Shown here: positions 1 to 13,441 of the stretch, piece after piece
Position numbering within the stretch: the stretch's first letter is position 1
Layout: each line of letters opens with the position of its first letter
Source: Prorocentrum cordatum
Lineage: Eukaryota; Sar; Dinophyceae; Prorocentrales; Prorocentraceae
DNA: 64,000 bases
Direction of reading: 5' to 3'
Assembly: GCA_963575745.1 (NCBI GenBank)
Contig: CAUYUJ010011525.1
Coordinates: forward strand, 142,501 to 206,500
Translations under genes and position numbers: made by a program
The notes under the pieces: generated by a model
Database searches by the model: none
Told to the model about the DNA's origin: nothing
The model's input: the letters and a program-made list of their open reading frames with translations, nothing else

Positions 1-1160
1 TTACTTGAACCATGTTCGAGCCATGTTGGCGGCACTTGGGGCTCTCGTGGGGCCCTCTGAGGGGCATTTCGGCCCTCTTGGGATTATGTTTGAAGACGTC
101 GACCAAAGAGGGGGAGGGGTCATCAATTAGACTCGCCCTCCGGATCCCGAGATGTCGTTTCCTGGGGCATTATTGGGGTGCTTTTGAGCGCAAGATGATG
201 CAGCCAAACGCCGCAAATTTGGGATGGCAAGCGTTGTTCTGTTTAACCGGCGGGCAAAATTGATTCGCCATTTATCGAGGCGCAAGCTCAACCTCTCTCG
301 ATCCCCCCTCCTTCCCTACATCCCTCTTTTCGCGCAAGGATAATCCTCCCTCTTAGTCCTCCTTCCCTCCCTCCCTTCCATCCTTCGTTTCGCCCCTCGA
401 TCCTCCTCCCTCCCTCCCTCCCTCCCTTCAGCGAAGTGGCTCGCAGCGTGACGGCCCGCAGCGTCTTGCCCGCGGCGGGCGCGCCCGCCGAGCGATAGCC
501 CCCAGCCCCACGGAAGAGCGACCCTGGCGCGAGCGTTCGCGCTCGCCTGCCTGGCACCGCATGGCGCAGCGCCAGCACGCGGAGGCTCGCGACCGCTTCC
601 GTGCTCTTCGCGATCATCATCATCATCGGCTGCTGGAGCATCATCGCAACCAGCCGTCTGTGTTGCTCATGCACGGCGCGGCAGAGAAGCCCCTCGCGTC
701 GTTCTGCCAGCAGTGCGGCTGCAAGAAAAACGAGACCTGGTGGATTCGGTGCAAGCACCAGGTTGGTCATGAATTGCTGTGGAGATGCGAATTGGCACCG
801 TGTCGTTACAACGCCAGCGTGGGACGCCTTCCAGGACACGTACCCTCGACAGTGATATTGCCGCCGTCCCTCCTCGGCCTCCTCTTCCTCCTCCCATGCA
901 ATGTCTCAGTTTTTGTTCACACGCGTACGCTTTAGCAAGCGCATCGGCGCCCCCTCCGCCGCGCCTTCACGGCGCCACGCATGTGGAGCCGCAGCCGCCG
1001 TAGCCCTCCAGGCGCCAGGGGTGGCCGGCGGTGGCGATGGTCTTCCTCGCCGCGGGCCCATCGCCGAGCGCCGCGTGCCCAGCGGCGAGCGGCGCGCGAT
1101 GTCTTCTGCGCTCTGTCTCGTTTGACGCTGCAGCCCCTGGCCCTCGAGCGCGCCGTCGAC
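1..1160. other. No gene recognised; pyrimidine-rich tract at 295-433
   Basis: The first 100 bases resemble the degenerate CTTGGGGCCCTCT family seen more fully at 48.1-48.7 kb. A CCCT-rich tract at 295-433 ends in CCCTTCAG, which looks like a splice acceptor, but no recognisable exon follows. A hydrophobic open frame around 600-660 is created by a short ATC repeat. Confidence 0.4.
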
Positions 1161-3460
1161 GATGGGCACTTCGACCTCGGGCGGGCCAGGCTGGAGGTGG
1201 GGCTCGAGATCTGCGACGAGGCCTGATCGGCGCGCAGTCGATCGCGACGGTTGTAGATTTCATTGGTTCAAGGAGTTGGGTCGTGAATCTGCGGATTCTT
1301 ACGACGTGGAGATCCATCGCCGCATGGATGCCCGGCGTAAGGCGCGGGACCGTATTGCTGCTCGAGGCCACCATCGTGCCATCGCCCCTCAGTACCTGCT
1401 CCAGTTGGAGGTAGGTTCTTCCCTCGACCTTTGCAGTAGGGACATCTCGGGTCCGAGGCAGCTCATGGGGCTCCCTCCTGGTCTTGCGCCACCCCCGCCC
1501 CACTTGATCGGTTGACGGGCCTTCGGAGGGACTTGGCAGTGCGGTCTGCGAACTGGATTCACAACCTTTGGGGCGAGCAAGCCCTCGATCCCAGAGTTTG
1601 GTTCAGGTTGAACGAGCCACAGAACCGCTGGGTTAGAAGTGCTCGCTTGGCCAGCAAGCCCCGCGGCACCACGGCCCAGGATCTGGCGTGCCTTTGGCAC
1701 GGCTTGGCGGCGCTTCGTCGCAGCACGCGGGACCTCTCTCCGCGCCATCGATGATTACCTCCGGCTCCACATGGGCCGCTTATTAGCCCCGTCAAACGAG
1801 CACCGTTTTTGCTATTGCGGCGACGGCGACACCACCGACAACAACGGCCTAGAGGGCTCGCCAGCGACATTATCCTCTTCGACTTCGGGCGGGTCGGACT
1901 ACGATATGTCCAACGTCATTTCCAATGGGGGTGGGCTCGACCGAGGCATTCTGATATTTGGGCGGGCGTGACCTCGGCATGTCCAGCTTGGGCGGGCTCG
2001 GCCACGGCATTTCCAGAGGCCTCCTGGAACAGACGGCGCCGGCCCGCGCCTTCGCCGCGGGCGCGCGCCGGCCGCGCAGGGCGCCGGGTGCATCCGACTG
2101 CTCGGGCGGGATCGGCGCTGGCACTTCCAGAGGAGATCCTGGGCAGGCAGGCGGGCCACCCTGGGCGATGCCCGGCAGCTCTGCGCACGGCCACGCCGTC
2201 TGGCGCGGCCTGCCCTGGCAGCGCGGGCAGTGGGCCGATTTCGAGCGTCCGCGGCGACCCCGGCAGACGACGCGACTCATTCGAGCGGGCCGCGCTTCCG
2301 GAGCGCAGACGGCCCAGGGGCGAGCGAGGCGACCCCCACGAACCCTCCGCCACGACGGCCAACGTCATTGGATGGGGCATGTGCTTGGAGCGACCCAAGG
2401 GCTGCAGCGCGCGCGACCACGCGAAGGCCACTCTACTCCAGGAGCGCTACACGGCGGGCACCTCGAGCTGGCGGCCGCTGCTCGAGCGGCTCACGAGGCC
2501 GGCTGGGTCGCCGACTTCGGCAAAGCCTTCAGGACTGAGAAAGGCGGCATCTCCGCGGGCGTGGGTACCCTCGTTCGGCCTCGGGTGCACGTCCAGCGAG
2601 AGGAGCTCTCAGACGAGAGGATATCGGTCCGTTGTTCTCATCGCCTGGATTTGTAGATGGCATCCCTAGGCGACGGCGGAGGCGCGACGCTGGCGCCGGC
2701 GCGCTGCAGCGCAAGCCAGGGGTTTAGAGACCTGAACAGTCTCACGAACCTCGGATCGGCGTCGCGCGCCACGCGCCCTCCAGCTGCGGGATCTGAGCGG
2801 AGCGCGAGATCGAGCGCAGTTGGGCGGGGCGCATTTGCAACCTCACTTGGGCGCCCGCCCGGCGTGCCCAGGGCAGGTTGCGCGCGTGGCGCCCGACTCG
2901 GCCCTGAGCTGGAGTACTTTTGCGTGGATCCGAGCTTGTCCATCCTAGACGCCCGACTGAGCGATTCCTTCGACGTCCGCGCGGCCCTGCTCGCCCTGGC
3001 CTCGCCCGAGCCCAGCAGCTCGATGACCGAGGCCCGCGAGCCAAGGCCCTCGAGGCGAATGCCCTGATCGGGCCCCAGCTCCCCCGTCCCTCCTGGGACT
3101 CGGTCCTGGGCGACTTGACCATCGCCGCCCTCCTTCGACGCCGCCGACGCCAGGGCCCCAGACACTGACGAGGACGAGCCCCCCCTCCACTTCGGCCCTG
3201 GGGCTGCTGGGCAGATCGCGTTCTCGAGCGGAGGCTGCTCCTCGAGGCCGGCCAGGTTTCCCGTGCGAGGCGCCGGCAGGTGACGCTTCTCGAGCACGAG
3301 CCTCCCGTTGGCGGAGTCCGACCCGAGATGTGGGCTGCGTGGGGGGGTCCTTCTTCGTGACCCCGACTGCTTGTTGGATGACTCACGTGGATTCGCTTCC
3401 CTGATCGCGAGTCGCGCTGCGCACTCGCGCGGCAAGTTGCGGCCCGACTGGTCCAGAGAC
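1160..3460 (+). other. Possible upstream part of the decayed retroelement
   Basis: No domain is recognised. A short protein-like segment is read at about 1255-1407 (contains FKELGRESADSYDVEIHRRM and ends LLQLE before a GTAGGT). It could be polyprotein or an exon. The long antisense frame at 2638-3528 is low-complexity in composition and is not supported as a gene. Position and strand fit the N-terminal part of the element whose RT begins near 3.46 kb, but this is inference. Confidence 0.25.
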
Positions 3461-4400
3461 TTCGCCGCCCCCGACGGCATGCGCGAGGCTTCCCGCTGGA
3501 TCCGAGAACCTGCTTGGGCGGCGGCCAAGTGGACTCCAGCAGTCGGATTGCAGACGGCACAGCGCGCAGCAGACGATCCTATCCAACCCTGGCATACTTC
3601 GCGGAAACAGGGTGCACCCCTGCAGAGGGTGCGCTGGCCTAGATGTCCAGGCGATTATACTCCATTCCCCGACTGATGAGCGACGGAAAATGGGCCAGTC
3701 TTTTCCTCGTGTCACTGGTCTAGGGGGAGATGCCTTCCACCCGCGCCATGCCACTCTCTTGTCCGACGACGCCCTGTCAGCCCTCATCGCCGCGTGGGAT
3801 CCCATGCTCCGGTTGGATTGCGTCCCAATGGCGTTGGCGGTCCTGCAGATGGGCCGCATCCCGAATCCTGAGTCTGGCCTTCGCACCATCGCGCAGTTCC
3901 CAGGGATCATAGGGCCTCAGGCCTTTCAAGCGTTGGGCTCGGAACACCTTGGGGGCTCGTTGGGCCGGCGACAACCAGCAGCCCTTGATTCCCGGCATGG
4001 TGGGACGCAGCTGCGAGATCTGTGCGTGGACCCAGGCGGCGAAAACTGTGCTGGCGACGCACAAGACGAGGCCGCGTAGTCGGTGCTCAAGGACATGTCA
4101 AAAGGACACGAGTACATGTCTTGGGTCTCGCTGTTTTAGCGAGTGGCCCTCTACCGTTGCAACAGTGTGGTGCTCGAGGGGCCCCTGGTCCAGTTGCGCG
4201 CCATGCCCCGGCTCACCCCCGTCGACGGCATCGCCTGCGACTGGCGCCGGCCCCCCTGAAGCGCGGTGGCGGGGTGCAGCTCCGCCGATGTGTGCATGAG
4301 GATGCTCCTGCTCCTGCGGCTGGACCACCTGCGCTCCTCGGGCACGGTGGACATCGGCAGCATCGTTGACGACATCCAGCCGGCGAGGGTCGGCCTGTCC
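3460..4400 (+). pseudogene. Reverse transcriptase remnant of a decayed retroelement
   Basis: One frame can be read from about 3640 to 4400 with only three in-frame stops (4077, 4137 and 4257) and no frameshift. It shows the order of non-LTR RT blocks: GLGGDAFHPRHATLLSDDAL, then NPESGLRTIAQFPG (usual KPxGGxRPI), then motif A as VLKDMSKGHEY (catalytic Asp kept, usual LLDLSKAFE), then motif B as AVAGCSSADVCMRML, then motif C as IVDDI at 4362-4376. A segment just upstream in another frame (WIREPAWAAAKWTP, VGLQTAQRAAD) also fits the pre-RT region of these dinoflagellate polyproteins. It is inactive. The downstream zinc and RNase H parts lie at 9.15-9.86 kb. Confidence 0.72.
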
Positions 4401-4416
4401 AGAGTGGTGTCAGGAG

Positions 4417-4551
4417 GGGAAAAAACACACAGACACAATGAATCGTCGATTCCGAGAAAATGTGGCAAAATATGGGAAGTGGGGGGAAGACGAAAACAGA
4501 GGAAAGATGGGAAAATATGGGGAATCATGTTATCTGTGTGTATTTATTCCC
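4417..4551 (+). repeat. Dispersed 135-bp repeat, copy A
   Basis: It starts GGGAAAAAACACACAGACAC and ends near a TGTGTATTTATT motif. A second, diverged copy in the same orientation lies at 6998-7131. The two copies flank the CTA array block, one directly after the RT remnant. Confidence 0.75.
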
Positions 4552-4639
4552 TACCTAGGCTCTGCCTAGAAGGGTTCTTACTCTCTTGGCTTACAGGGGC
4601 CGGGCAGTGTAACCCGCCCCGGGCGGTTCCCCCGGTCCC

Positions 4640-5290
4640 CTGGGAGCCAGGCAAAAGCAACAGCAAAAGTAAAAGCAAACGCGCGGTTCCCCCAGTTGCG
4701 CTCCCTGGGTGCCAAGCAAAAGCAAAAGCAAAGGCAAAAGTGAAGGCAAAAGCGAAGGCAAAGCAAAAGCATAGCATAGCATAGCATAGCATAGCATAGC
4801 GCAGCATAGCATAGCATAGCATCGCCTAGCCTAGCCTAGCCCAGCCCAGCATAGAATTGCGCAGCATAGCAGAGCAGAGCATAGCAGAGCAGAGCAGAGC
4901 ATAGCATAGCACAGCACAGCGCAGCACAGTATCCACTATTGCTGCTGGTATGTATATATATACATATATACCTATACATATATATATATAGAGAGAGAGA
5001 TGTGTGTGTGTACTTATATGTGTGCGCACGTATGTTCCATGCATGTTGTCCGTCTGTGGGCCATCTTGAGCCCTTAGTGGGGCAGCTTGAGCACGTAGGA
5101 TTCACGAAGGTTTCGCACATAGCACCGGCCGGGAGACATGAAACCCGACGTATGATCGCATGCCCTAAACGTCTTTCTATAGCATAGCATCATCAGCGCA
5201 TAGCATCATCGGCGTAGCATAGCATAGCATCATCGGCGCATAGCATCGCCGATGATAGCATCCATAGCATAGGTGTAGATATAGATGTAG
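4640..5290 (+). repeat. Low-complexity AGCAAA and AGCAT repeats
   Basis: About 4660-4770 is AAAAGC-type repeat. About 4770-4935 is AGCAT pentamer grading into AGCAG and CTAGC. About 4950-5020 is TA/GA-rich. AGCATAGCAT and CATCGGCG motifs return at 5180-5265. No gene is seen. Confidence 0.85.
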
Positions 5291-5415
5291 ATGTAAAGAA
5301 CTCCCCAGTGCCCCGCCCTCATCTCCGTGCCTGCTTGCTTTTGCTGCTGTCTCGGCGACTTGCTGCCTGCTTCTGCTGCTGCTTCACTTACGGCGTGGCG
5401 TCGGCGGTTCTGGCG

Positions 5416-6597
<1,182 letters not shown>

Positions 6598-6997
6598 TAC
6601 TGCTACAACTACGACGATGAGGAGAAGGAGGAGGACGGCGTTTACCGTTCCTACGAATGTTGCTTTCTTAGAGGCTCCAACTCCTAGGTAGGGTCGCACA
6701 TAGCACATAATTTGTGTGTCCCAGGGCCCCTTCAGTGATGGTTGCTCGCGTCAGCACGGCCTGCCGACAGCTCCGAGGGCCGGCCTCCTCGCGAACGACG
6801 GCCTGACGGCACGGGGGCGGCCCCGAGGAATGGGGGCCGCCCTGCGGCCGCGGGGCGATGTGCAACGCTGCCCGCAGCTCAGGGGCAAGCTGAAGCTGAA
6901 GCGCTCAGGAGGAGGAGGAGGAGGAGGAGGAGGAGCGGCTGCGGCAGACGGAGGAGAAGGAGGGGGGCAAGCTGAAGCGCTCCGCGAGGATCAGGAC

Positions 6998-7131
6998 GGG
7001 AAAAAACACACAGACACGATTGATCGTCGACTCCCCGGGTAATATGAGAAAAAATTGGAGGGAGACGAAAATCCAGAGAAGATATTGAAAAATAGGGGGG
7101 ATCTTGGGATTTGTATGTATTTATTTGTGTG
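6998..7131 (+). repeat. Dispersed 135-bp repeat, copy B
   Basis: Direct copy of the 4417-4551 sequence, sharing the GGGAAAAAACACACAGACAC start, an AATCGTCGA-like core (here GATCGTCGA) and the GTATTTATTTGTGTG end. It is about 70-75% similar by eye. Confidence 0.75.
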
Positions 7132-7328
7132 TCCCTGGGCCCCTCGAGAGGAACCTCGGCATCGATTGCGGCTGCGGCAGGCGGCCCAGCGCGAGCGCCC
7201 GAGGCAGGCGCACGGCCCACGCGCTGCGCCGCGGAAGCCGCATCCGAGTGTTCCGCTCTGCGCGCGGCAAGCGCCGGCAGCTCGTTGGCTTTGGGCCGAC
7301 TCCGGCGCGGGCGACAGGGGGTCGATCC

Positions 7329-7404
7329 TCCTCCTCCTCCTCCTCCTCCTCCTCCTCCTCCTCCTCCTCCTCCTCCTCCTCCTCCTCCTCCTCCTCCTCC
7401 TCCT
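7329..7404 (+). repeat. CTC trinucleotide array
   Basis: A nearly perfect CTC run of about 76 bases on the + strand. Confidence 0.95.
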
Positions 7405-7419
7405 TCTCCTGCGGAGATG

Positions 7420-7700
7420 ATGGAGCAGGCGCCCTGCCGAGCACTCAGGAGGGGCTCGGGGAGGCACGCCAGAGCGGGCCCCGAGTCCGGGCGGAGCCAG
7501 GCAGCTCGCAGCCCGAGCGGCAGGGCGAGGGGCGCTGTGACGAAGATGGAGCCGGCACAGTTCCGAACACTCAGGAGGGGCTCGGGGAGGCACGCCAAAG
7601 CGGGCCCCGAGTTCGGGCGGAACCAGGGTGCTCGCGGCCCGGGCGGCAGGGCCAGGAGCACAGTGCCGTCGGCGCGGCACCCACGTGCTCAGGAGGGGCC
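7420..7700 (+). repeat. 126-bp tandem duplication
   Basis: The block beginning CACTCAGGAGGGGCTCGGGG occurs at 7442 and 7568, with a third, partial start at about 7687. The two full units differ at few positions. Confidence 0.8.
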
Positions 7701-8003
7701 TCTTGCAGCGGGCTCATGGGGGCGGGGGGCACAAGTGGTGCTGCTTGGCGAAATAAACAGGAAAAGCCACCCCGTCCCCCACCAGCGGCTGCGCAGGAGG
7801 CGAGAGGCCCCAGACGCCCAGATGGGCGTTCGTTCGAGGTGAACTCCAGGTGGATGGAGTTCAAGAGGCTCGTCGCCATGGCGACGGGGAGCTCGAGGGC
7901 GAGGCGTTCGACGTCGTGAGGCCCCTCGGCGAGGTCGCGCCCCTCATCTGATGAGGGGGCTGGGCGGGCGCCCGACCCTCGACCTCCGAGGCCCGCGATA
8001 TCG

Positions 8004-8236
8004 ATGTCCTCTTCTTCTTCTTCCTCCTCCTCCTCCTCCTCCTCCTCCTCCTCCTCCTCCTCCTCCTCCTCGTCCTCCTCCTCCTCCTCCACCTCCTCCT
8101 CCTCCTCCTCCTCCTCCCCTCCTCCTCCTCCTCCTCCTCGTCCTCCTCCTTCTCCACCTCCTCATCCTCCTCCTCCTCCTCCTCCTCCTCCTCCTCCTCC
8201 TCCTCCTCCTCCTTCTCCTCCTCCTCCTTCTCCCCC
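8004..8236 (+). repeat. CTC trinucleotide array
   Basis: About 230 bases of CTC with occasional CTT, CTG or CAC units on the + strand. It separates the RT and RNase H halves of the decayed retroelement together with the other arrays. Confidence 0.95.
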
Positions 8237-8559
8237 CTGTGCCCATCCCCCCGTATCGTTGCCCCCGAAGGCCGCAGAGGGGGCACCGGCCGGCGGGCCG
8301 CGCGAGGGGCGGCCAGGGCGAAAACGGCGAAGCACGGCCGCGATCCCCGCGCATGGGAGCAGGGGGGGCGGGGTTCCGGGTCGGGCTTGGAGTGGGATCG
8401 CGCCTTTGCGGGGGGCAGCGCACGCTGCTCTCTACCATCACGCCGTTCGCCGCCTCCGAACCCTCGCCCTCTCGCCCCGGCCCCACCCGCCCGTCGAGCC
8501 AGCCTGCGTTTGCACGGCGGGGTCCGATACATCTGATCAGGCCGCTTGGGGCCCATGGA

Positions 8560-9150
8560 CTCCCAGGGCCCAGGGGTGCGATGTCGCGGCTTTTCGCGGC
8601 CGCTGACGCTATTCTCTTGGACAGGTCCGAGGTTAGAAGCGATTGGACCCTGGTGCAGGGCCCAGTCTTGGTTGTGGCAGCTTGTTGAAGATGGATTGGT
8701 TGGAGACTTGGACTAAGTGCGTGCATGCTGGCGTCGGCTACAGGCGTCGAGTTTCTCATCTCGCCAAGCTGCGCCCCCGCTCAGGTTTGCACCTCGCGAG
8801 GCAGGGGGTCCAGGATTGGCTACTGGACATTGCACGCCAGGAGCGCGCATTCATGTCTGACTTCTCCCACCGAACGCACCTCAGGGCAGGCCGCCACCCT
8901 CGCACAGGAATCCCCCTAAAGGGCGGATTCAGCGGCGACTAGCGCCGCGCCTGTTGTCCAGGCTCCCCAGTTGCCCTTCGGCGGTTGCGGAGATTCTGCA
9001 GGCCCTCGCGACCTCCCCCCGTTCCGTCGCTTGTACAACGGACCTAGACGGCAGCCTGGACTCCCCAGCGTCAAGCCTGACTCGCAGCTATCGCACCGGG
9101 CAGCATATGGGATCCGCAGCGGCAGCTATATCATGATCTCACGACGGGCC
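8560..9150 (+). other. Probable retroelement segment before the zinc motif
   Basis: A frame at 8690-8940 includes YRRRVSHLAKLRPRSGLHLA, which is protein-like and sits where the RT-to-RNase H connection would be. No domain is certain. Confidence 0.3.
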
Positions 9151-9860
9151 CGATTTGCCCTCTGTGTGGCCATTGCCCTGGGACCTCTTCGACCTGGGTT
9201 TCGGGCGAGTGCCCCGCCACCTGGATGTACGTTCGTGCGCATATCCCCCCTCCTCCATTCCGTGCTGGGCTCCACGAGCGCCCCGAGTGGGCAATGTTGA
9301 GGCACGCCTGGGTGTTTGACCTTCGGCCTCTGGGCCCTGGACCACCCCCTCCTATCTCTGCGGGTCAAGTGGTTCCCTCGCCCCGAGTATGGGCTCTTTG
9401 ACGGAATGGTTTTTTGACGACGGGTCCTGACCCGCTCTGGTTGACAACGACCCGAGGTTCCGTGGTGCTGGCTGGTCAGAGTCGTACAGGTCATCGAAGA
9501 TGGCGCCCGCTCTGCCACGATTTGCGGCAGATTGCCTGGACCACACCAGGCCTCCTACATAGCCGAGGTTTTCGCCTTCCTCATATACCTGACCCATGCC
9601 GCCATGGACCCATGTAATTTTACTCAGACTGCGTTTGGGTTGTCACGAGTTTCGCCCGAGGGCGCCTAGAGACGACGGCGCAGCGGCTGGCTTCTGGGAC
9701 ATGTACGGGATTGCGTGGAGGAATAGGAATGGGGGGAGGTTGCGGCGTTCAAAGTCAAAGGACATGCTCACCGCTGCACGGACAGAGAGGTCGAGGACGG
9801 AGCTTTCAAAACATGCGGGGGGCACTTTACGGATTTCGGGACCCGCGAGGGCACCATAGT
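9150..9860 (+). pseudogene. Zinc motif and RNase H remnant of the same retroelement
   Basis: At 9153-9221 the + strand reads CPLCGHCPGTSSTW followed by VSGECPAT, a Cys-rich motif found between RT and RNase H in dinoflagellate retroelements. RNase H landmarks follow in order: DDGS at 9416-9427 (first catalytic Asp), ASYIAEVFAFLIYLTHA around 9550-9594 (catalytic Glu at 9565), and VAAFKVKGHA around 9739-9768 with EDGAFKTCGG after it. Several stops and frame changes interrupt the reading. It is on the same strand as the 3.5-4.4 kb RT and in the expected order, so both probably come from one element whose middle was split by microsatellite growth. Confidence 0.62.
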
Positions 9861-10560
9861 ACACCCCTTCCTTTCGGACCCCGTGGCCGAACTTCGAGTG
9901 GTCCGTTCCTTCCAATTCGCGACCTGTGTGGGTCAGTGTGTGGCGCGGACCCTCCAAGCTGTGGGCCCAAAATGGCCCCTCCCTGGCACTGACAGGCTCG
10001 GCTTGCGAAGCGGCCGGGAAGGGTCCAAACATTGACGGCTGATTTGGGGCCTTCTTTGGGATGGCACGGCCCCGTCTGGACTGCCCGAGGTTTTCGATGT
10101 GCCCGTTGTTGCCGCGCCGCTCGAGCCCGCGACGCCTTCGTTCCCCTGGCTTGTTCTCCTCGATGGGGGTCACCGTGTGGTGTTTGGAGCGTCGGCCAAT
10201 CCATTTTCTGAACCAATTGCGGCGCACACTCTCGGGACAATGCCCGGCTCGTTGCCCAGCCCTGCCGAGGCGGTGTCCCAGCTAAGACCCGCCCCCGCCG
10301 TGATAGGGTCTGGGCGGGCATGGACCCGCGCACTGGGGCGCTTCTGCAGCCCGCGCCCCACGGTCAGCTGAAGCATCGCCCTTTCGGTGAGGTTGCCCTC
10401 GACGCCAAGTACGGCGACCTTTGGGTGAAGGACGACCACGTCGAGGGAGGCGGATAGCTTCCTGGCCCTGCGCTGTGCGGGCATTCCTCGTGGTTGCGTG
10501 GACGTTCCCGAAACTATTTTTTCTTTCGTCGGGCTTTCGCCTGAGTCCGCTTGCGACGTT
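9860..10560 (+). other. Probable tail of the decayed retroelement
   Basis: Broken frames continue after the RNase H motifs, for example FPWLVLLDGGHRVVFGA near 10135. They are consistent with the C-terminal region of the polyprotein. No further domain is recognised and frames shift repeatedly. Confidence 0.3.
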
Positions 10561-10623
10561 CCTCGCACGTCCTCAGCCGCGCCTGGATACACTCCTCCTC
10601 CTCCTCCCCCTCCTCCTCGAGAA

Positions 10624-10680
10624 CGGGGGATTGTGGGGGTCCTCGCCTTTCGAGGGGTGTTTTCGTATGGTTTTCTTCCT
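10624..10680 (+). repeat. Left copy of an inverted repeat bounding a satellite block
   Basis: Contains GATTGTGGGGGTCCTCG followed by a TTTTCGTATGGTTTT motif. The reverse complement of both motifs occurs at 13442-13491. Both copies abut CTC arrays. Confidence 0.75.
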
Positions 10681-10870
10681 TTTCTCCTCCTCCTCTTTCT
10701 TTTCGTTTTCTTCCTCCTCCTCCTCCCCTTATTCCTCTTCATGCTCGTTCTCCCTATCCTGCTCCTCAACTCCCTCCCCTCCTTTTACTCCTCCTCTTCC
10801 CCCTCCCTCCTTCCATTTGTTTTTTTGCGTGTTTCCCCCCCCCCCCCTTTTTTTTAATTTATATGTATAA

Positions 10871-11026
<156 letters not shown>

Positions 11027-11069
11027 GTTTTTTTTTGTTTTGGGGGGGGGGAGAGACGAAACATCCTCC

Positions 11070-11997
11070 TCCAAAGGATTCCTTTTGTGAGGCTTTCCAA
11101 TAGAATTCCTTTGTGCGGCTTTCCAATCGAATCCCTTTGTGGTGCTTTCCAAAAGATTCCTTGTGTGGAGTTTTCCAATAGAATTCCTTTGTGATGCTTT
11201 CCAAAGGATTCCTTCTGTGCGGCTTTTCCATAGAATCCATTTGTGGTGCTTTCCAAAGGATTCCTTTTGTGAGGCGTTCCAATCGAATTCCTGTGTGATG
11301 CTTTCCGAAGGATTCCTTATGTGCGGCTTTCCAATAGAATCAATTCGTGGCCCTTCCCAAAGGATTCCTTTTGTGATGCTTTCCAATAGAATTACTTTGC
11401 GCGGCTTTCCAATAGAATCCGTTTGTGGTGCTTTCCAAAGGATTATTGTTGTGAGGCTTTCTAATAGAATTCCTTTGTGCGGCTTTCCAATAGAAACCCT
11501 TTGTGGCGTTTTCCAAAGGATTCCTTTTGTGAGGCTTTCCAATCGAATTCCTGCGTGATGCTTTCCGAAGGATTCCTTTTGTGCGGCTTTCCAATAGAAT
11601 CCATTCGTGGTGCTTCCCAAAGGATTCCTTTTGTGATGCTTTCCAATAGAATTACTTTGCGCGGCTTTCCAATAGAATCCATATGTGGTGATTTCCAAAT
11701 GATTCTTTTTTGTGAGGCTTTCCAATAGAATTCCTTTGTGATGCTTTCCAAAGGATTCCTTTTGTGCGGCTTTCCCATAGAATCCTTCTGTGTGCTTTCC
11801 AAATGGTTCCTTTTGTGAGGCTTTCCAATAGAATCCTTTTGTGGTGCTTTCCAAAGGATTCCTGCTGTGAGGCGTTCCAATAGAATCCCTTTGTTGCGCT
11901 TTCCAAAGGATTCCTTTTGTGAGGCTTTCCAGTGGATCCCTTTGCGATGCTTTCCAAAGGATTCCTTTTGTGAGGCTTTCCAATCGAATCCCTTTGA
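11070..11997 (+). repeat. 26-bp minisatellite, about 35 units
   Basis: The unit resembles TTCCTTTGTGCGGCTTTCCA plus ATAGAA. Units ending in CCAATAGAA and CCAAAGGA are mixed, so a dimer or higher-order pattern is likely. The minus strand reads GKPHKRNPLES-type peptides in a 26-residue period; these are repeat translations. Confidence 0.92.
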
Positions 11998-12165
11998 GGA
12001 GGAGGAGGAGGAGGAGGAGGAGGAGGAGGAGGAGGAGGAGGATATATATAGAGAGAGAGAGAGAGAACGAAGAAAGTGGATGGGGGATGAAGAGATGTGG
12101 GGGGACGGGAGAACATGTATGATCAGAACCCACCAAAAGGTAGGTATTGAGGTGGGGCGACCTTA

Positions 12166-13345
12166 TCATTAGCATTAGCGTTAGCGTTCGCAGTCGCATT
12201 CGCATTAGCACGAGCAATGGCATTATCATCAGCATTAGCATTGGTATTCGCATTCGCATTAGCATTCGCGTTAGCATTATCACTCGCATTAGCATTAGCA
12301 TTAGCAGTCGCCGTAGCATTAGTATTATCAGTGGCATTTACAGTAGCATCGGCATTATCATTAGCATCAGCATTAGCATCAGCATTAGCATTGGCATTGG
12401 CAGTAGCATTGGCATTAGCATTAGCATTGGCATTAGCATCCGTATTGGCATTATCATTGACATTATCACCAGCATTGGCATTATCATCAGCATTAGCATT
12501 AGCGTTCGCGTTCGCATTCGCATTCGCATTATCACGAGCAATAGAATTATCATCAGCATTAGCATTGGCATTAGCATTAGCATTAGCATTCGCGTTAGCA
12601 TTCTCACTCGCATTAGCATTCGCATTAGCAGTCGCAGTAGCATTAGCATTATCAGTCGCATTGGCAGTGGCATTGCCATTAGCATTAGCATCAGCATTAG
12701 CATCAGCATTGACATTGGCATTGGCATTGTTAGTAGCATTGGCATTAGCATTAGCATGAGCATTAGCATTGCCATTAGCATTAGCATTGGCATTATCGTT
12801 GGCATTATCATTAGCATTGGCATTATCATTAGCATTGGCATTGGCAGTAGCATTAGCATTATCATTAGCATTAGCATTGGCATTAGCATTAGCATTAGCA
12901 TCAGCATTAGCATTGGCATTGGCATTGTCATTAGCACTCGCATTGGCATTTGCACTACCATTGGCATGGGCATGGGCATTAGCATTGGCATTAGCATTGG
13001 CATCACCATTCTCATTCGCATTAGCGTTCGCATTGGCATTAGCATTAGCATTAGCATTGGCATTAGTATGGGCGTTTGCATTAGCATTAGCATTAGCATT
13101 TGCATTATCACTGGCATTAGCATTAGCATTGGCATTAGCATTTGCGTTAGCATTGGCATCGGCATTGGAATGAGCGTTAGCATGCGCATTCGCATTCGCA
13201 TTAGCATTGGCATTAGCACTGGCATTAGCAATGGCATTGGCATTACCATTCGCATTAGCATTGGCATTGGCATTAGCATTGGCATTAGCATTAGCATTAG
13301 CATTTGCATTGGCATTGGAATTAGCATTAGCATTGACATCCCTCC
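12166..13345 (+). repeat. Hexanucleotide satellite (GCATTA/GCATTG)
   Basis: About 1.18 kb of six-base units of the form GCATTR with occasional CGCATT and TCAGCA variants. Translations are alternating Ala-Asn, Ala-Leu or Met-Leu artefacts. It is close to pure hexamer along its length. Confidence 0.95.
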
Positions 13346-13441
13346 CCATCCCCATGCTAGAATTTGAAAATAGCATGATAAAGCAGAAAAAAACACCAAA
13401 TATTCATTCAGAAAAGAGGGGCGGAGGAGCGTTTCACTCGA

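Noticed and set aside
601-855. Hydrophobic IIIIIG stretch as a membrane segment
   Set aside because: It is produced by a short ATC repeat, and the frame lacks other support.
2638-3528. 296-codon minus-strand frame as a gene
   Set aside because: Ala/Arg/Ser-rich composition expected from GC-rich DNA, no motif, and it lies antisense to probable retroelement sequence.
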